Shown here piece after piece: positions 1 through 7,708 of a stretch of 64,000 nucleotides of DNA. The notes under the pieces are model-generated. The model saw only the letters and a program-made list of their open reading frames with translations. It was not told where the DNA came from and made no database searches. The position numbers were made by a program, and so were the translations under genes. Location of the stretch: NCBI RefSeq assembly GCF_009789535.1, contig NZ_WSUT01000001.1, positions 186,001 through 250,000 on the forward strand, given 5' to 3'. The DNA is from Sphingomonas carotinifaciens. GTDB taxonomy: Bacteria; Pseudomonadota; Alphaproteobacteria; Sphingomonadales; Sphingomonadaceae. Within the stretch, counting starts at the first letter, position 1. Every line of letters begins with the position of its first letter.

Positions 1-1083
1 TGGGGAACCAGCGTTGCGCTTGTCCTGGCCGAACTCATACCCGCCCGGGCCGGCCATATCCTCGAACGCGGCCGAGACTATGGCGACAGTCGTATCATCT
101 GCGGGGCGCACAATGCCAGCGCCGTCACAGCAGGCCGCCAGGCGGCTGCCGCAGTCGTCGCACGGCTTCACGGGGATGCCGACTTCCGCGCCGACCTCGA
201 TGCCGCCCGTGTGGAACTGGACCCGTCCGCAGCTACCATGCGCCGAATTGCCGATCCGGATGCCGGCCCCATCGTCGTCGCGCACCGTGGCTGCCATGCC
301 GCGGCCGCACGGCTTGGTCTCGGCAGCGTGCCCGAGAACTCGCTGGCCGCGCTGGAACACTGCGTCGCGATCGGCGCGGATGTGATGGAATCCGACGTTC
401 GCATGACCCGCGACGGACATCTGGTGATGATCCACGATGCTACGGTGGATCGTACCACGAACGGGCATGGCCGGGTGAGCGACCTGACCCTGGCGGAGCT
501 CAGGGAATTGCGCTTGCGGGACGATCTGGGTGGCGCGGATGCGCCGTTGACCGGCGATCGCATTGCCACGCTGGACGAGATGCTGCGTGCTGCGGCGGGG
601 CGGATCGTCCTGAACCTCGATATCAAGGATGCTGTGCATGCGGAGACAATTGAGACTGTCGCGAGAGCCGGTGGGCTGAGGCGCGTGTTGGTCAAGGCGA
701 ACGCCGGTATCGCCAGCCCGCCGATGGCCAGCCTTCCCCCGTTCGAGCGGGTGCCGTTCATGCCGATGCTGAGCGGAGGTGCAGAATTACCCTCGGTGAT
801 CGAGCGTCAATCGACTGGGGCAATCCGGCCGGTTGGTTATGAAGTTCCACCCATGCCTATGGCCGGGCTGCCACGGCTGGTTGCCGCTGCACGTTCCGCA
901 AGGGGCCGCGTATGGGCGAACACGCTATGGAACGGGTATGTTGCCGATGTCGGCGGGGACGATGATGCCCTGCGTGATCCCGGTCGCGTCTGGGGGCGGC
1001 TCATCGACGCTGGGGTATCGATGATCCAGACGGATCATCCAGCCGAACTTCGGCAATTTGTAGATAACAGGCCATCAAGATAG
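1..1083 (+). CDS. Class A acid phosphatase (PAP2) C-terminus fused in frame to glycerophosphodiester phosphodiesterase (5' partial)
   Basis: The reading frame is open from the first base of the window, so the gene starts upstream. The first ~70 residues match the C-terminus of class A non-specific acid phosphatases: an SR-x5-H block (SRIICGAH) followed by an AGR stretch. From about residue 80 a GDPD domain follows, with an HRG motif, PEN, an ESD metal-binding pair and an IHD catalytic histidine; GDPDs hydrolyse glycerophosphodiesters to glycerol-3-phosphate and an alcohol. A GTG at 211 could start a shorter GDPD, but there is no stop between the two halves. In the phosphatase part the Asp expected three residues after the His of the SR-x5-H motif is Ala (HNASA). 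The product is probably exported and scavenges phosphate, which is an inference from the families. Confidence 0.8.
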   Translation, partial: WGTSVALVLAELIPARAGHILERGRDYGDSRIICGAHNASAVTAGRQAAAAVVARLHGDADFRADLDAARVELDPSAATMRRIADPDAGPIVVAHRGCHAAAARLGLGSVPENSLAALEHCVAIGADVMESDVRMTRDGHLVMIHDATVDRTTNGHGRVSDLTLAELRELRLRDDLGGADAPLTGDRIATLDEMLRAAAGRIVLNLDIKDAVHAETIETVARAGGLRRVLVKANAGIASPPMASLPPFERVPFMPMLSGGAELPSVIERQSTGAIRPVGYEVPPMPMAGLPRLVAAARSARGRVWANTLWNGYVADVGGDDDALRDPGRVWGRLIDAGVSMIQTDHPAELRQFVDNRPSR

Positions 1084-1118
1084 AGCTTACATGTTTCGCG
1101 TCGCACAACAGGGGCTTA

Positions 1119-1968
1119 GGCCGGATCGACATTCAGGATTCCCAAATGGCGTAAAGGCTGATTCATAGGCATCCGTGTTGTGGCGCGGAGCGGATGATGG
1201 GGATTAAGCGGTACGAGTTGAGCGAGGCGCAATGGTCGCGGATTGCGTTGCTGGTTCCCGGCAAGAGCGCTGATCCTGGCCGGACGGGTGCGGGCAACCG
1301 CTTGTTCGTGAACGGATGTCTTTGGGTACTGCGCTCGGGCGCACACTGGTGCGACCTTCCGGAACGCTACGGCAAGTGGAAGACAGTCCATCGACGCTTC
1401 AGCCGCTGGTGCCACGCTGGCGTCTGGGAGCGGGTGTTCGAGGCGCTGACGGCTGACCGCGACAACCAGTATCTGATGATCGACAGCACCATCGTTCGCG
1501 CGCACCAACAGGCGGCGACCGGAAAAGGGGGGCCAAGGATCAGGCGCTGGGGCGTTCCCGAGGCGGACTGACCACCAAGATACACATGCTCGCCGACACG
1601 TTCGGCCGCCCCTTGCGGTTTCGCATCACGCCCGGCCAAGCCAGCGACATCGCCTCGGCATCCGGCTTACTCGAAGGTCAGCGCGGAAAAGCGGTGCTTG
1701 CCGACAAGGCGTATGATGGCAACGACTTACGTGACCAGATCGCCGCGATGCACGCCGAGGCGGTGATCCCGTCCAAGCGCAACCGCAAGGTCGCCATCCC
1801 GCACGATGCGGAAATCTACAGGCATCGCAACCAGATCGAACGATGCTTCAGCCGCCTCAAACATTTCCGCCGCTTCGCCACTCGCTACGACCGCCGAACC
1901 ACCCATTTCACCGGCTTCGTTCATCTCGCCGCCGCCATGATCTGGCTACGATGAATGTCGATCCGGCC
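1119..1968 (+). mobile_element. IS5-family insertion sequence (IS427-like group), intact
   Basis: An ~850 bp element is bounded by perfect 17 bp inverted repeats (GGCCGGATCGACATTCA at 1119-1135 and its complement at 1952-1968). TA dinucleotides flank both ends, which fits a 2 bp TA target duplication. It encodes a transposase split over two frames. It sits 36 bp beyond the GDPD stop codon and does not interrupt that gene. Confidence 0.9.
1194..1954 (+). CDS. IS5-family transposase (OrfA/OrfB, programmed frameshift)
   Basis: OrfA (1194-1571) has the IS5 N-terminal domain, with the W-x-DLP-x-RYG-x-W block and ending in the DSTIVRAHQ segment that carries the first DDE aspartate. OrfB continues in the -1 frame from about 1526, through the GRSRGGLTTK block and a DKAYDG motif, to the C-terminal IERCFSRLKHFRR signature with the catalytic Glu. 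The switch falls on an AAAAGGGGGG run at 1523-1532, where a -1 slip joins the frames. Start: ATG at 1194 or 1197. All catalytic regions are present, so this copy could be active. Confidence 0.88.
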
Positions 1969-2040
1969 TAGCTGATCCGCCGCTTGTGGGCTGCGATCCT
2001 CAAGCTGTTCCGCTATGCTGCGGCCTGATGTGCTAGCGCT

Positions 2041-2175
2041 GAGCCTTTTGTCTGGATCGTGTCTTACGCGCTTCCTTGCACGCTCGAGATGTTGGCGAAC
2101 ACCTCCGGCACGCTGCTCAGCGCAGAACCGGCGGTGGGTGTGGTCGTCGGTTTCGCCCTAGTCGGCGAGACACTA
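2041..2175 (+). pseudogene. EamA/RhtA-type permease remnant, upstream part
   Basis: The frame starting at 2041 reads a hydrophobic segment with the TLEMLA, LLSAEPAVG and VVGFALVGE blocks of the last transmembrane repeat of EamA (DMT-superfamily) exporters of RhtA type. It runs straight into the IS5-family element at 2176. Removing the element with one TA copy joins it in frame to 4247-4330. The N-terminal two thirds of the gene are absent, and a stop codon lies in this frame at 2026, so the gene was already decayed. Confidence 0.6.
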
Positions 2176-2246
2176 GGCGGCGTCTGCATTTAGAGGATTC
2201 CGTTTGCGCGCGAGTTCTGATTCAAGGCTGGCGAAGGAGCCGGTTG

Positions 2247-2536
2247 ATGAGCAGACGCACGCTGACGGACGAGCAATGGGACCGGATTGCGGGGTATCTT
2301 CCGAGTCGAGAGGGCACGCGCGGGCGTAGCGGCGTGGACAACCGGCTGTTCGTGGACGCGATCCTGTGGATGGCGGGCAATGCGGCGCGCTGGCGTGACC
2401 TGCCGGAGGTATTCGGCAAGTGGACAGGGATGCATGCGCGGTTCCGACGGTGGTCGCATGCCGGTGTCTGGGAACGACTTTTCCATAGCCTGGCCGACAC
2501 GCCGGACTTTGAATACGTCCTGATCGACAGCACCAT
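2247..2536 (+). pseudogene. IS5-family transposase, 5' half, truncated by IS insertion
   Basis: From ATG 2247 the frame encodes an IS5 OrfA (DEQWDRIAGYLP, a WRDLPEVFGKW block and VLIDSTI) and is cut just after the DST motif by the IS3-family element that begins at 2537. The apparent C-terminal tail after residue 97 is translated from the inserted element. The rest of the transposase resumes at 3764. Confidence 0.88.
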
Positions 2537-2615
2537 TGACGTCCCCCCTGTTTTTTCATCCATGTTGAGTGAGAGTTTTCCGGCCCTTTGAAGCCTGCGG
2601 GCAAGGAGCTGGAAC

Positions 2616-2882
2616 ATGAAGAAGTCGAGGTACACGGAAGAGCAGATTGCGTTTGCGCTGAAGCAGGCGGAGATGGGCACGCCGGTGGCCGAGGTTATTC
2701 GCCGGATGGGCGTGTCGGAGCAGACGTTCTACCGCTGGAAGAAGGTGTATGGCGGGCTGGGCGTCGGCGAGCTGCGGCGGGTCAAGCAGCTCGAGGACGA
2801 GAATCGTAAGCTCAAGCAACTCGTCGCGGATCTGAGCTTGGACAAGCATATCCTGCAGGACGTGCTCGCAAAAAAGCTCTGA
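2616..2882 (+). CDS. IS3-family transposase OrfA
   Basis: An 88-residue protein: an N-terminal helix-turn-helix (KSRYTEEQIAFALKQAE and a SEQTFYRWKK recognition region), then a leucine-zipper-like coiled coil (KQLEDENRKLKQLVADL) that mediates multimerisation in this family. A slippery heptamer A-AAA-AAG at 2870-2876, just before the TGA stop, lets ribosomes shift -1 into OrfB to make the active OrfAB transposase. Confidence 0.92.
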   Translation: MKKSRYTEEQIAFALKQAEMGTPVAEVIRRMGVSEQTFYRWKKVYGGLGVGELRRVKQLEDENRKLKQLVADLSLDKHILQDVLAKKL

Positions 2883-3745
2883 CGCCTGGGCGACGGCGCG
2901 AGATCGTCGCGCACGTCCAGGCGTCCCATGGCGTCAGCGAGCGGCGTAGCTGCCTCGCGCTCGGCGTCGACCGCTCGTCGGTGCGGTACGTGTCGCACAA
3001 GCCTGACCAGGCGCCGCTGCGGTTGCGCATCCACGATCTGGCGGCGGCACGGGTGCGCTACGGCTATTTCCGGATCTACATCCTGCTACGCAGGGAAGGC
3101 TGGCTGGTGAACCATAAGCGCGTCTATCGGCTCTACCGGGAAGATGGGCTGAGCCTCCGGCTCAAACGTCCTCGGCGCAACGTCAGCGCTGCGAACCGCG
3201 AACGCCAGCCCGCAGCGTCGGCGCCTAACGAGATGTGGTCGATGGACTTCGTCTCGGATGCCTTGTTCGATGGCCGACGGCTGCGGGCGCTGACGGTGGT
3301 CGATGCCTTCACCCGTGAAGCGCTGGCGATCGATGTCGACCAGGGCATCAAGGGTGAACAGGTCGTGGCGACAATGACGCGGATTTCGGCGACACGTGGT
3401 GCGCCCAAGACCATCCGGGTCGACAATGGTCCGGAGTTCATCTCGAAAGCACTGGATCGATGGGCGTACGAGAACGGCGTCACGCTCGACTTCTCGCGGC
3501 CGGGCAAACCGACCGACAACGCTTTTGTGGAGTCGTTCAACGGCCGCCTGCGTGACGAGTGCCTGAACAGCCACTGGTTCCTGTCACTGGCGGACGCAAG
3601 AACCAAGATCGAGGCCTGGCGGCGGGACTATAACGAGAGCCGTCCTCACACGGCGCTTGGCTGGCTGACGCCAGCCGAATATGCTGCATCCGCCGGGGTT
3701 AACCCCGGCGGATGCAGTCCGGAAGCTCGCATCCTGCCCGGATGA
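2879..3745 (+). CDS. IS3-family transposase OrfB (rve integrase core)
   Basis: Read in the -1 frame relative to OrfA; an independent in-frame start could be at 2981. The HTH_21-like region (RVRYGYFRIYILLRREGW) precedes the rve DDE catalytic core: MDFVSDAL (first Asp), RVDNGPEFIS (second Asp) and DNAFVESFNGRLRDECLN (Glu), ending with a YNESRPHTALGWLTPAEYA tail. All catalytic residues are present, so the element may be mobile. It is expressed as a frameshift fusion with OrfA. Confidence 0.92.
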   Translation: MTPGRRREIVAHVQASHGVSERRSCLALGVDRSSVRYVSHKPDQAPLRLRIHDLAAARVRYGYFRIYILLRREGWLVNHKRVYRLYREDGLSLRLKRPRRNVSAANRERQPAASAPNEMWSMDFVSDALFDGRRLRALTVVDAFTREALAIDVDQGIKGEQVVATMTRISATRGAPKTIRVDNGPEFISKALDRWAYENGVTLDFSRPGKPTDNAFVESFNGRLRDECLNSHWFLSLADARTKIEAWRRDYNESRPHTALGWLTPAEYAASAGVNPGGCSPEARILPG

Positions 3746-3763
3746 GAAACCGGGGGACCGTCA

Positions 3764-4232
3764 ATCTCGAAAGCCCACGCCGATGCGGCGGGCGCAAAAG
3801 GGGGGCTGAAGCTGCCGCGATCGGCCGGTCCCGCGGTGGCCTGACGACAAGCTACATGCGGCAGTCGATGCCATCGGTCTGCCGATCCGCATCCATCCGA
3901 CGCCTAGACAATGGGGTGATCGTCCGCAAGCCGAGGCACTGCTGACAGGCTTGAAGGGCGTCGGCCACGTCATCGCCGATGCTGCCTATGACGCCGATCC
4001 GCTGCGTGCCTTCATCGCCGATGACCTCGGCGCCACCGCCCACATCAAGGTCAATCCCAGGCGAACGGCAAAACCTCCCATCGACTGGCGCCTCTATAAG
4101 GAGCGCCATCAGGTCGAGTGCTTCTTCAACAGGCTCAAGCGCTTCCGGCGTATCGCCTTGCGCTGCGAGAAAACCATCACCGCCTTCATGGGCTTCGTCC
4201 ATCTCGCCTGCGCCATGATCTGGTTACGCTAA
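3764..4232 (+). pseudogene. IS5-family transposase, 3' half, with an extra frameshift
   Basis: Continues the transposase cut at 2536. The OrfA frame runs over the AAAAGGGGGG slip site (3796-3805), after which the OrfB frame reads the GRSRGGLTT block. A one-base deletion at about 3848 (ACAAG where the intact copy has ACCAAG) then shifts the frame. The remainder, from KLHAAVDA through DAAYDADPLRAF to the VECFFNRLKRFRR signature, is intact to the TAA at 4230-4232. The copy is therefore dead twice over: by the inserted IS and by this deletion. Confidence 0.85.
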
Positions 4233-4246
4233 ATGCAGACGCAGCC

Positions 4247-4330
4247 TAGCGGGACCGCAGTGGTTGGCGATTGGCTCGATCGTGTGTTCCTCGATCAAGA
4301 CAGCTGGGAAGCGTGGCATTTTTTTGCGAA
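4247..4330 (+). pseudogene. EamA/RhtA-type permease remnant, downstream part
   Basis: Continues the 2041-2175 frame after precise removal of the IS: GET-L-AGPQWLAIGSIVCSS, resembling the short loop and last transmembrane helix of EamA permeases. After about residue SSIKTAG the similarity stops and the frame runs on without recognisable content. Confidence 0.55.
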
Positions 4331-4804
4331 CAACCGCACCCCGGCCATCGAGCAACCACACGGACGAGAGCGTCACCGCCGCCGCGTCCGCCGTCACGGG
4401 CGACAATGCCCGTCTGACGCGTACCGCACGCGGAGCGGGCGGGCCTGCCCAATGCGGGTCGGGCATGGGCGTCAGCACTGGATCGGGACGCAGGTCGATT
4501 GGTGAGCGGCTCGGGCGACGGCGCTCGCTATCCGCCCCCGCCGTCCCAGGCGGCGCGACAGGCCGCCGCCGGCACCGCCCCTTGCGCGATCAGTTCGGCC
4601 TCGCTCTGCTGAACCAACATATTCTCCTACACGCGAAGTGCCACGGCGCCGATGCCGGCAGCGTCGCCACGAATACAAAGATGGCAAGCAGGATTGTATG
4701 GAATAACATCGGCGTCCCTAATTCGGCCGCTCCGGCTTAATGCCGTTGCTCGATATGACTGGCGGCGCGACCAGGCGTTGAACCTATGGCTCACCCGGCC
4801 TACG
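4331..4804. other. Region without a convincing gene (decayed)
   Basis: No open frame here resembles a known family. On the minus strand a 39-codon frame from an ATG near 4711 starts with a hydrophobic, signal-like stretch (MLFHTILLAIFVFVATLPAS). A second short minus frame (MLVQQSEAELIAQGAVPAAA) follows immediately and ends after 30 codons. They look like fragments of former genes next to the IS cluster. Confidence 0.4.
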
Positions 4805-5353
4805 TCACTGCCGCGTGAGCGCTCGAACCGTTGCCATTGGCAGGAAAAGGCGCAGGCGATTGGATGCCAATGGCTCAAACCCATAGGCAAGGTAAAGCGC
4901 CAGGCGTTTCGCTACCCTTTCGGGGTCGCCGCAGTCGAGCACGTCCAGCATGACAACGGCAATACCAAGGACATCGGCTGCTACGGCCAGCCGCTTGAGG
5001 CAATCGACCAACAAATCGCCGCCATAACCTTGTCCCTGAAAACGGCGGTCGACGCCGATCATCGAGATATAGGCCCCCGGGATGCTGCCGTGGGCGGGGC
5101 GGGTGCGCGCAAACCGTGCCGGTAATTCGGTATAGTCGATCGCATGGGCGTTGGTGGCGTAGAAGCCGATCAGTTCGCCCTCGGAGCCAACCATCACGAA
5201 CGTTCGGACATTGCCGGCTTTGGTGAGCTTGTTGGCGGTGCGACGAAAGAAGTTGTCGACCTGATCGACGCCACAGCAAAAAGCCGCTCGATCGTGCTTG
5301 GCAGGATCGAACGGCTCGATAACGATGGGTTGCACGTTCTGGGTCGCGGTCAC
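4805..5353 (-). CDS. GNAT-family acetyltransferase toxin (TacT-like)
   Basis: 182 residues. The fold carries the family marks: an N-terminal CGVDQVDNFFRR block, the acetyl-CoA pyrophosphate-binding loop RRFQGQGYG (Q/R-x-x-G-x-G/A) near residue 110, and the C-terminal YLAYGFEPL ... RLFLPM segment. Toxins of this type acetylate aminoacyl-tRNA and block translation. Start: GTG at 5353, inside the last codons of the upstream DUF1778 gene (GTGA overlap), so the two are translationally coupled. It is slightly longer than typical TacT (~165-175 aa). The toxin role rests on family and operon context. Confidence 0.85.
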   Translation of the reverse strand: MTATQNVQPIVIEPFDPAKHDRAAFCCGVDQVDNFFRRTANKLTKAGNVRTFVMVGSEGELIGFYATNAHAIDYTELPARFARTRPAHGSIPGAYISMIGVDRRFQGQGYGGDLLVDCLKRLAVAADVLGIAVVMLDVLDCGDPERVAKRLALYLAYGFEPLASNRLRLFLPMATVRALTRQ

Positions 5354-5658
5354 CGGCTGATGATCGTCTCACGATGACGGGCAAACGCCGCGCGCAGCCG
5401 ATCGCTGGGTTCCGGCGGCGTATCGAGCGCCGCGAAAAAGCCGGCATGGTCGACCGGCTGCAAGCTGGTGCGCTCATGTGCCGCGATCGTCGCCATGGCC
5501 GAGCGATAGGCCGCGTTCATGGTGAAGACGGAATCGTCTACGCCTGAAAGCGCTGCGGCCTGCTGGATGGCCTGCTTGATGCGCGGCTTGGTACGAAAGT
5601 TCATCCGCTCGCTGCTGCGCTCGTCAATGGCACCGACCTGATCCTGAAAGCCAAGCAT
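5350..5658 (-). CDS. DUF1778-family antitoxin (TacA-like)
   Basis: 102 residues from the ATG at 5658. An N-terminal ribbon-helix-helix-like segment (MNFRTKPRIKQAIQQAAALS) is followed by the toxin-neutralising tail with the FFAALDTPPEPSDRLRAAFARH signature of DUF1778 proteins. A longer frame from 5709 would start inside the operator palindrome. The 5658 start has a GAGG stretch about 7 bases upstream and is preferred. It overlaps the GNAT gene by 4 nt. It probably autoregulates through the inverted repeat just upstream. Confidence 0.83.
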   Translation of the reverse strand: MLGFQDQVGAIDERSSERMNFRTKPRIKQAIQQAAALSGVDDSVFTMNAAYRSAMATIAAHERTSLQPVDHAGFFAALDTPPEPSDRLRAAFARHRETIISR

Positions 5659-5687
5659 GGCACACCTCGTCTCATCCTCCGCACCTA

Positions 5688-5708
5688 TGTACGCCTGAAC
5701 GGCGTACA
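5688..5708 (-). promoter_or_regulatory. Palindromic operator of the DUF1778/GNAT module
   Basis: A perfect 8-8 inverted repeat, TGTACGCC-TGAAC-GGCGTACA, lies 30-50 bases upstream of the antitoxin start. This is where ribbon-helix-helix antitoxins bind to repress their own operons. A TTGACG hexamer near 5738-5743 on the minus strand could be the -35 element. The operator role is inferred. Confidence 0.55.
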
Positions 5709-5757
5709 TTGCAACAAAGGCGGCATAGTGTTGCCGTCAAGCATGGAGCGATTGGAG

Positions 5758-5802
5758 TTGAGGCCGGGACCATGGTGCTGTCCGTAGGCGACCCGGCCTC
5801 AA
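5758..5802. repeat. Perfect 11 bp inverted repeat
   Basis: TTGAGGCCGGG (5758-5768) and CCCGGCCTCAA (5792-5802) are exact complements separated by 23 bases. No T-tract follows either arm, so it is not a standard intrinsic terminator. Confidence 0.6.
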
Positions 5803-6130
5803 GAGACATCCATCGCACGCCTGGGCGCGCGATCGACTGATGCGTCCTAAGCGGAAGATATTGTCAAACTATGGCATTCGCCAGCCAAAATGAGGCAGAC
5901 CCGCCTTGGCGAGGAGCGCGCGACCGCCCCGACACGGGACATTGCCACCACGGCATGGAGAGCGAAGCACGCTCGTTTCCCGGCATGCAGGAGGGTCGTC
6001 GTCGGAATGACGGGCGTCGCGGCCAATGGATGACATTCCGGTGGACTTAGCGGGTGACTCGATCGACCGCCTGCGCCTCATCCATGATGCGGATGATCGT
6101 GGCCGATGCCATAAATGCCATCGCCTCGGC
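5803..6130. other. Intergenic stretch without recognisable content
   Basis: Several short overlapping frames occur, but none has a ribosome-binding site or a recognisable sequence. The longest (minus strand, 5869-6141) is arginine/serine-rich, as expected of a chance frame in GC-rich DNA. Confidence 0.4.
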
Positions 6131-6328
6131 TCAGTCGTCATCCCGATAGGTCAACCGTGGGGTACCTCGCCAGCGTCGATATAGCGCACCGCCCAACCCG
6201 CCGCGTGCTCTATACTCATCCCGCCAGGCGCGCAGTTGCCGCTGACGTACGGCGTCCAGCACCACGACCCCCACGCAAGCCAGCACCCCGATACCGGCCA
6301 AGACCGCGATAAGCATCATCATCGTCAT
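6131..6328 (-). CDS. Small single-pass membrane protein, hypothetical
   Basis: 65 residues from the ATG at 6328: a hydrophobic helix over residues ~4-24 (MLIAVLAGIGVLACVGVVVL), then a basic cytoplasmic-type tail ending in RDDD. A longer frame from 6406 lacks a ribosome-binding site. No family is recognised. The hydrophobic/basic layout supports a real but minor membrane protein. Confidence 0.4.
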   Translation of the reverse strand: MTMMMLIAVLAGIGVLACVGVVVLDAVRQRQLRAWRDEYRARGGLGGALYRRWRGTPRLTYRDDD

Positions 6329-6588
6329 CAGGATTTTCCAGCAAGCCTCGAAGCCGACAGTTTGGAAGCGCATTTCCGCTGTGACAGGGGTCGACCTCGC
6401 CAGCATCGGCGTCGATATTATGCCGCCCTACCATCAGGTTAACCATAGCAATCGGCAGTCTCTATCAGGTGCGACCACCGTCGTCAGTAAATATTGGCCG
6501 CGGACTGCGGAGGCGCGCTCCCGGTAAGTCCCGAAATGTCGTGTTCCCGGCTCTTGCGAGCGCCCATCGACGGCATATTTTGACGCGC

Positions 6589-6846
6589 ATGGCCAAGTTT
6601 GACGATAGCTTCGATCCCGAGCTCGGGGCAGCCTGCAACCGGTTGGCCGCGTTTGTCGAACCCTTGCCGGAAGGTGTCCTGATCGACGCGTCATCGCAGC
6701 TGACCGAGCGCGATCTCGCCCTGATCCTGCGCCGGCTGTACGACACACGGCATGCCGAACAGGCAGACAGCCATCCCGACGAGGTCGCGACAGTGCGTGT
6801 CGGTCGTGCCTCGATCCCGATCACCGCAAGCCGGACGACACGTTAG
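6589..6846 (+). CDS. Hypothetical protein
   Basis: 85 residues from the ATG at 6589 (MAKFDDSFDPELG). The frame extends upstream to 6469, but that part has a different, arginine-rich composition. It looks helical and acidic (LTERDLALILRRLYDTRH) with no recognisable domain. Codon use fits a real gene. No operon partner. Confidence 0.5.
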   Translation: MAKFDDSFDPELGAACNRLAAFVEPLPEGVLIDASSQLTERDLALILRRLYDTRHAEQADSHPDEVATVRVGRASIPITASRTTR

Positions 6847-7030
6847 TCCGGCACCTATCATCAAGTGAGCACTCGCCGACCCTGGGGAGCGTGGCCCGAT
6901 GTCCGTCGTTGCATGCTACCCTAGGATTCGGCCACCTTCATCCCCATCTATGGATCATCGCTGTCACCCGCTCGTAAGCGGCAGCGGCTGAGAGACCGTC
7001 GTGCTCCCGCTTACAGGCAGGGATGCATCT

Positions 7031-7204
7031 ATGGATCTCAACTACCTCCTTCACCGGCATCAGGTCTCGCTGATGCGCTCGAATGCGGCGGGTTCGCCCG
7101 AAGCCCAGCACGCGCACAACGGACTGGTCCGGGGATATGCCTATCAGATCAGTGAACTGACCAAGCATGCCCGCGACGGCCTTCGGCCACTGGTGGCTCT
7201 GTGA
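7031..7204 (+). CDS. Small hypothetical protein (MDLNYLLHRHQVSL family)
   Basis: 57 residues. The start MDLNYLLHRHQVSLMRSNAA recalls a short conserved sphingomonad protein family of unknown function; this is my recollection, not a search. The ATG at 7031 is preferred over an upstream one at 7001. The stop overlaps the next start (TGATG at 7202-7206), so it is coupled to the DUF2384-like gene. Confidence 0.55.
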   Translation: MDLNYLLHRHQVSLMRSNAAGSPEAQHAHNGLVRGYAYQISELTKHARDGLRPLVAL

Positions 7205-7476
7205 TGGACACAGTCATCGAGACCAAGCCGCAGAGCCGTACCCGTCGGTTTCGTGCCAATGATGCAAAGCGAATGGAGCCGAACGCGATGCGCAGACAGG
7301 CTGCCTTGGCCCAGAGTGCGTGGCACCATCTTCGGGAAAGCGGGGCAGCCGTCACCTTCATAAACACCCATAACGTCGCGTTGGGCGCCCGTCCCATCGA
7401 TATCGCCGTCGCGAGTGACGAGGGATTGCTTCGGGTTCTAACGGAATTGAAGACGGTCGCGACCGTACAGCCGTAG
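7204..7476 (+). CDS. DUF2384-like protein (Xre/MbcA/ParS toxin-binding domain)
   Basis: 90 residues. The C-terminal part (AVTFINTHNVALGARPIDIA, then ASDEGLLRVLTEL) resembles the MbcA/ParS toxin-binding domain that pairs with RES-domain toxins: a Φ-x-T-x-N-x-ALG-x-R-P-x-D block followed by DEG. The N-terminus is a short basic region rather than a clear helix-turn-helix. No RES toxin gene is next to it. It is coupled to the upstream small gene through TGATG. The family call is by eye and moderately sure. Confidence 0.5.
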   Translation: MDTVIETKPQSRTRRFRANDAKRMEPNAMRRQAALAQSAWHHLRESGAAVTFINTHNVALGARPIDIAVASDEGLLRVLTELKTVATVQP

Positions 7477-7708
7477 CGGGGCATCGGCCTGTTTGATGAT
7501 CCGGTTTCGCGGTAGGATCCGCTTTATCGGCAGCACCGACATCCGGACACGCCGCTTCTCTGGCTGCGCTGGCCCATCGCTCGATCGCGGCGTGTGGGTC
7601 GCCTTGCGTATCGTGGATACGCGGCAGGCTTCATTGCGAACCTGACCCGGGATTCATACCGGCGCGAGGCGGCTAAAGCATTAATGAATTGGGCCTATCC
7701 CATGGGCG

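Larger units (their letters stand above)
2537..3763 (+). mobile_element. IS3-family insertion sequence
   Basis: A ~1227 bp element with imperfect ~24 bp terminal inverted repeats: TGACGTCCCCCCTGTTTTTT at the left, and a right end whose complement begins TGACGGTCCCCCGGTTTCTC. It carries OrfA and OrfB with the typical IS3 frameshift. The only visible flanking duplication is AT (2535-2536 and 3764-3765), shorter than the 3-4 bp usual for this family. It is inserted in the DST motif codons of an IS5 transposase. Confidence 0.88.
2176..4246 (+). mobile_element. Second IS5-family element, interrupted by an IS3-family element
   Basis: Terminal inverted repeats (GGCGGCGTCTGCATTTA at 2176-2192; complement of GGCTGCGTCTGCATTTA at 4230-4246) differ at one of 17 positions. 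TA flanks both ends (2174-2175 and 4247-4248). Without the inner element it would be ~844 bp, matching the copy at 1119-1968, although the end sequences differ, so this is a related but distinct IS. It lies inside an EamA permease remnant. Confidence 0.88.
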
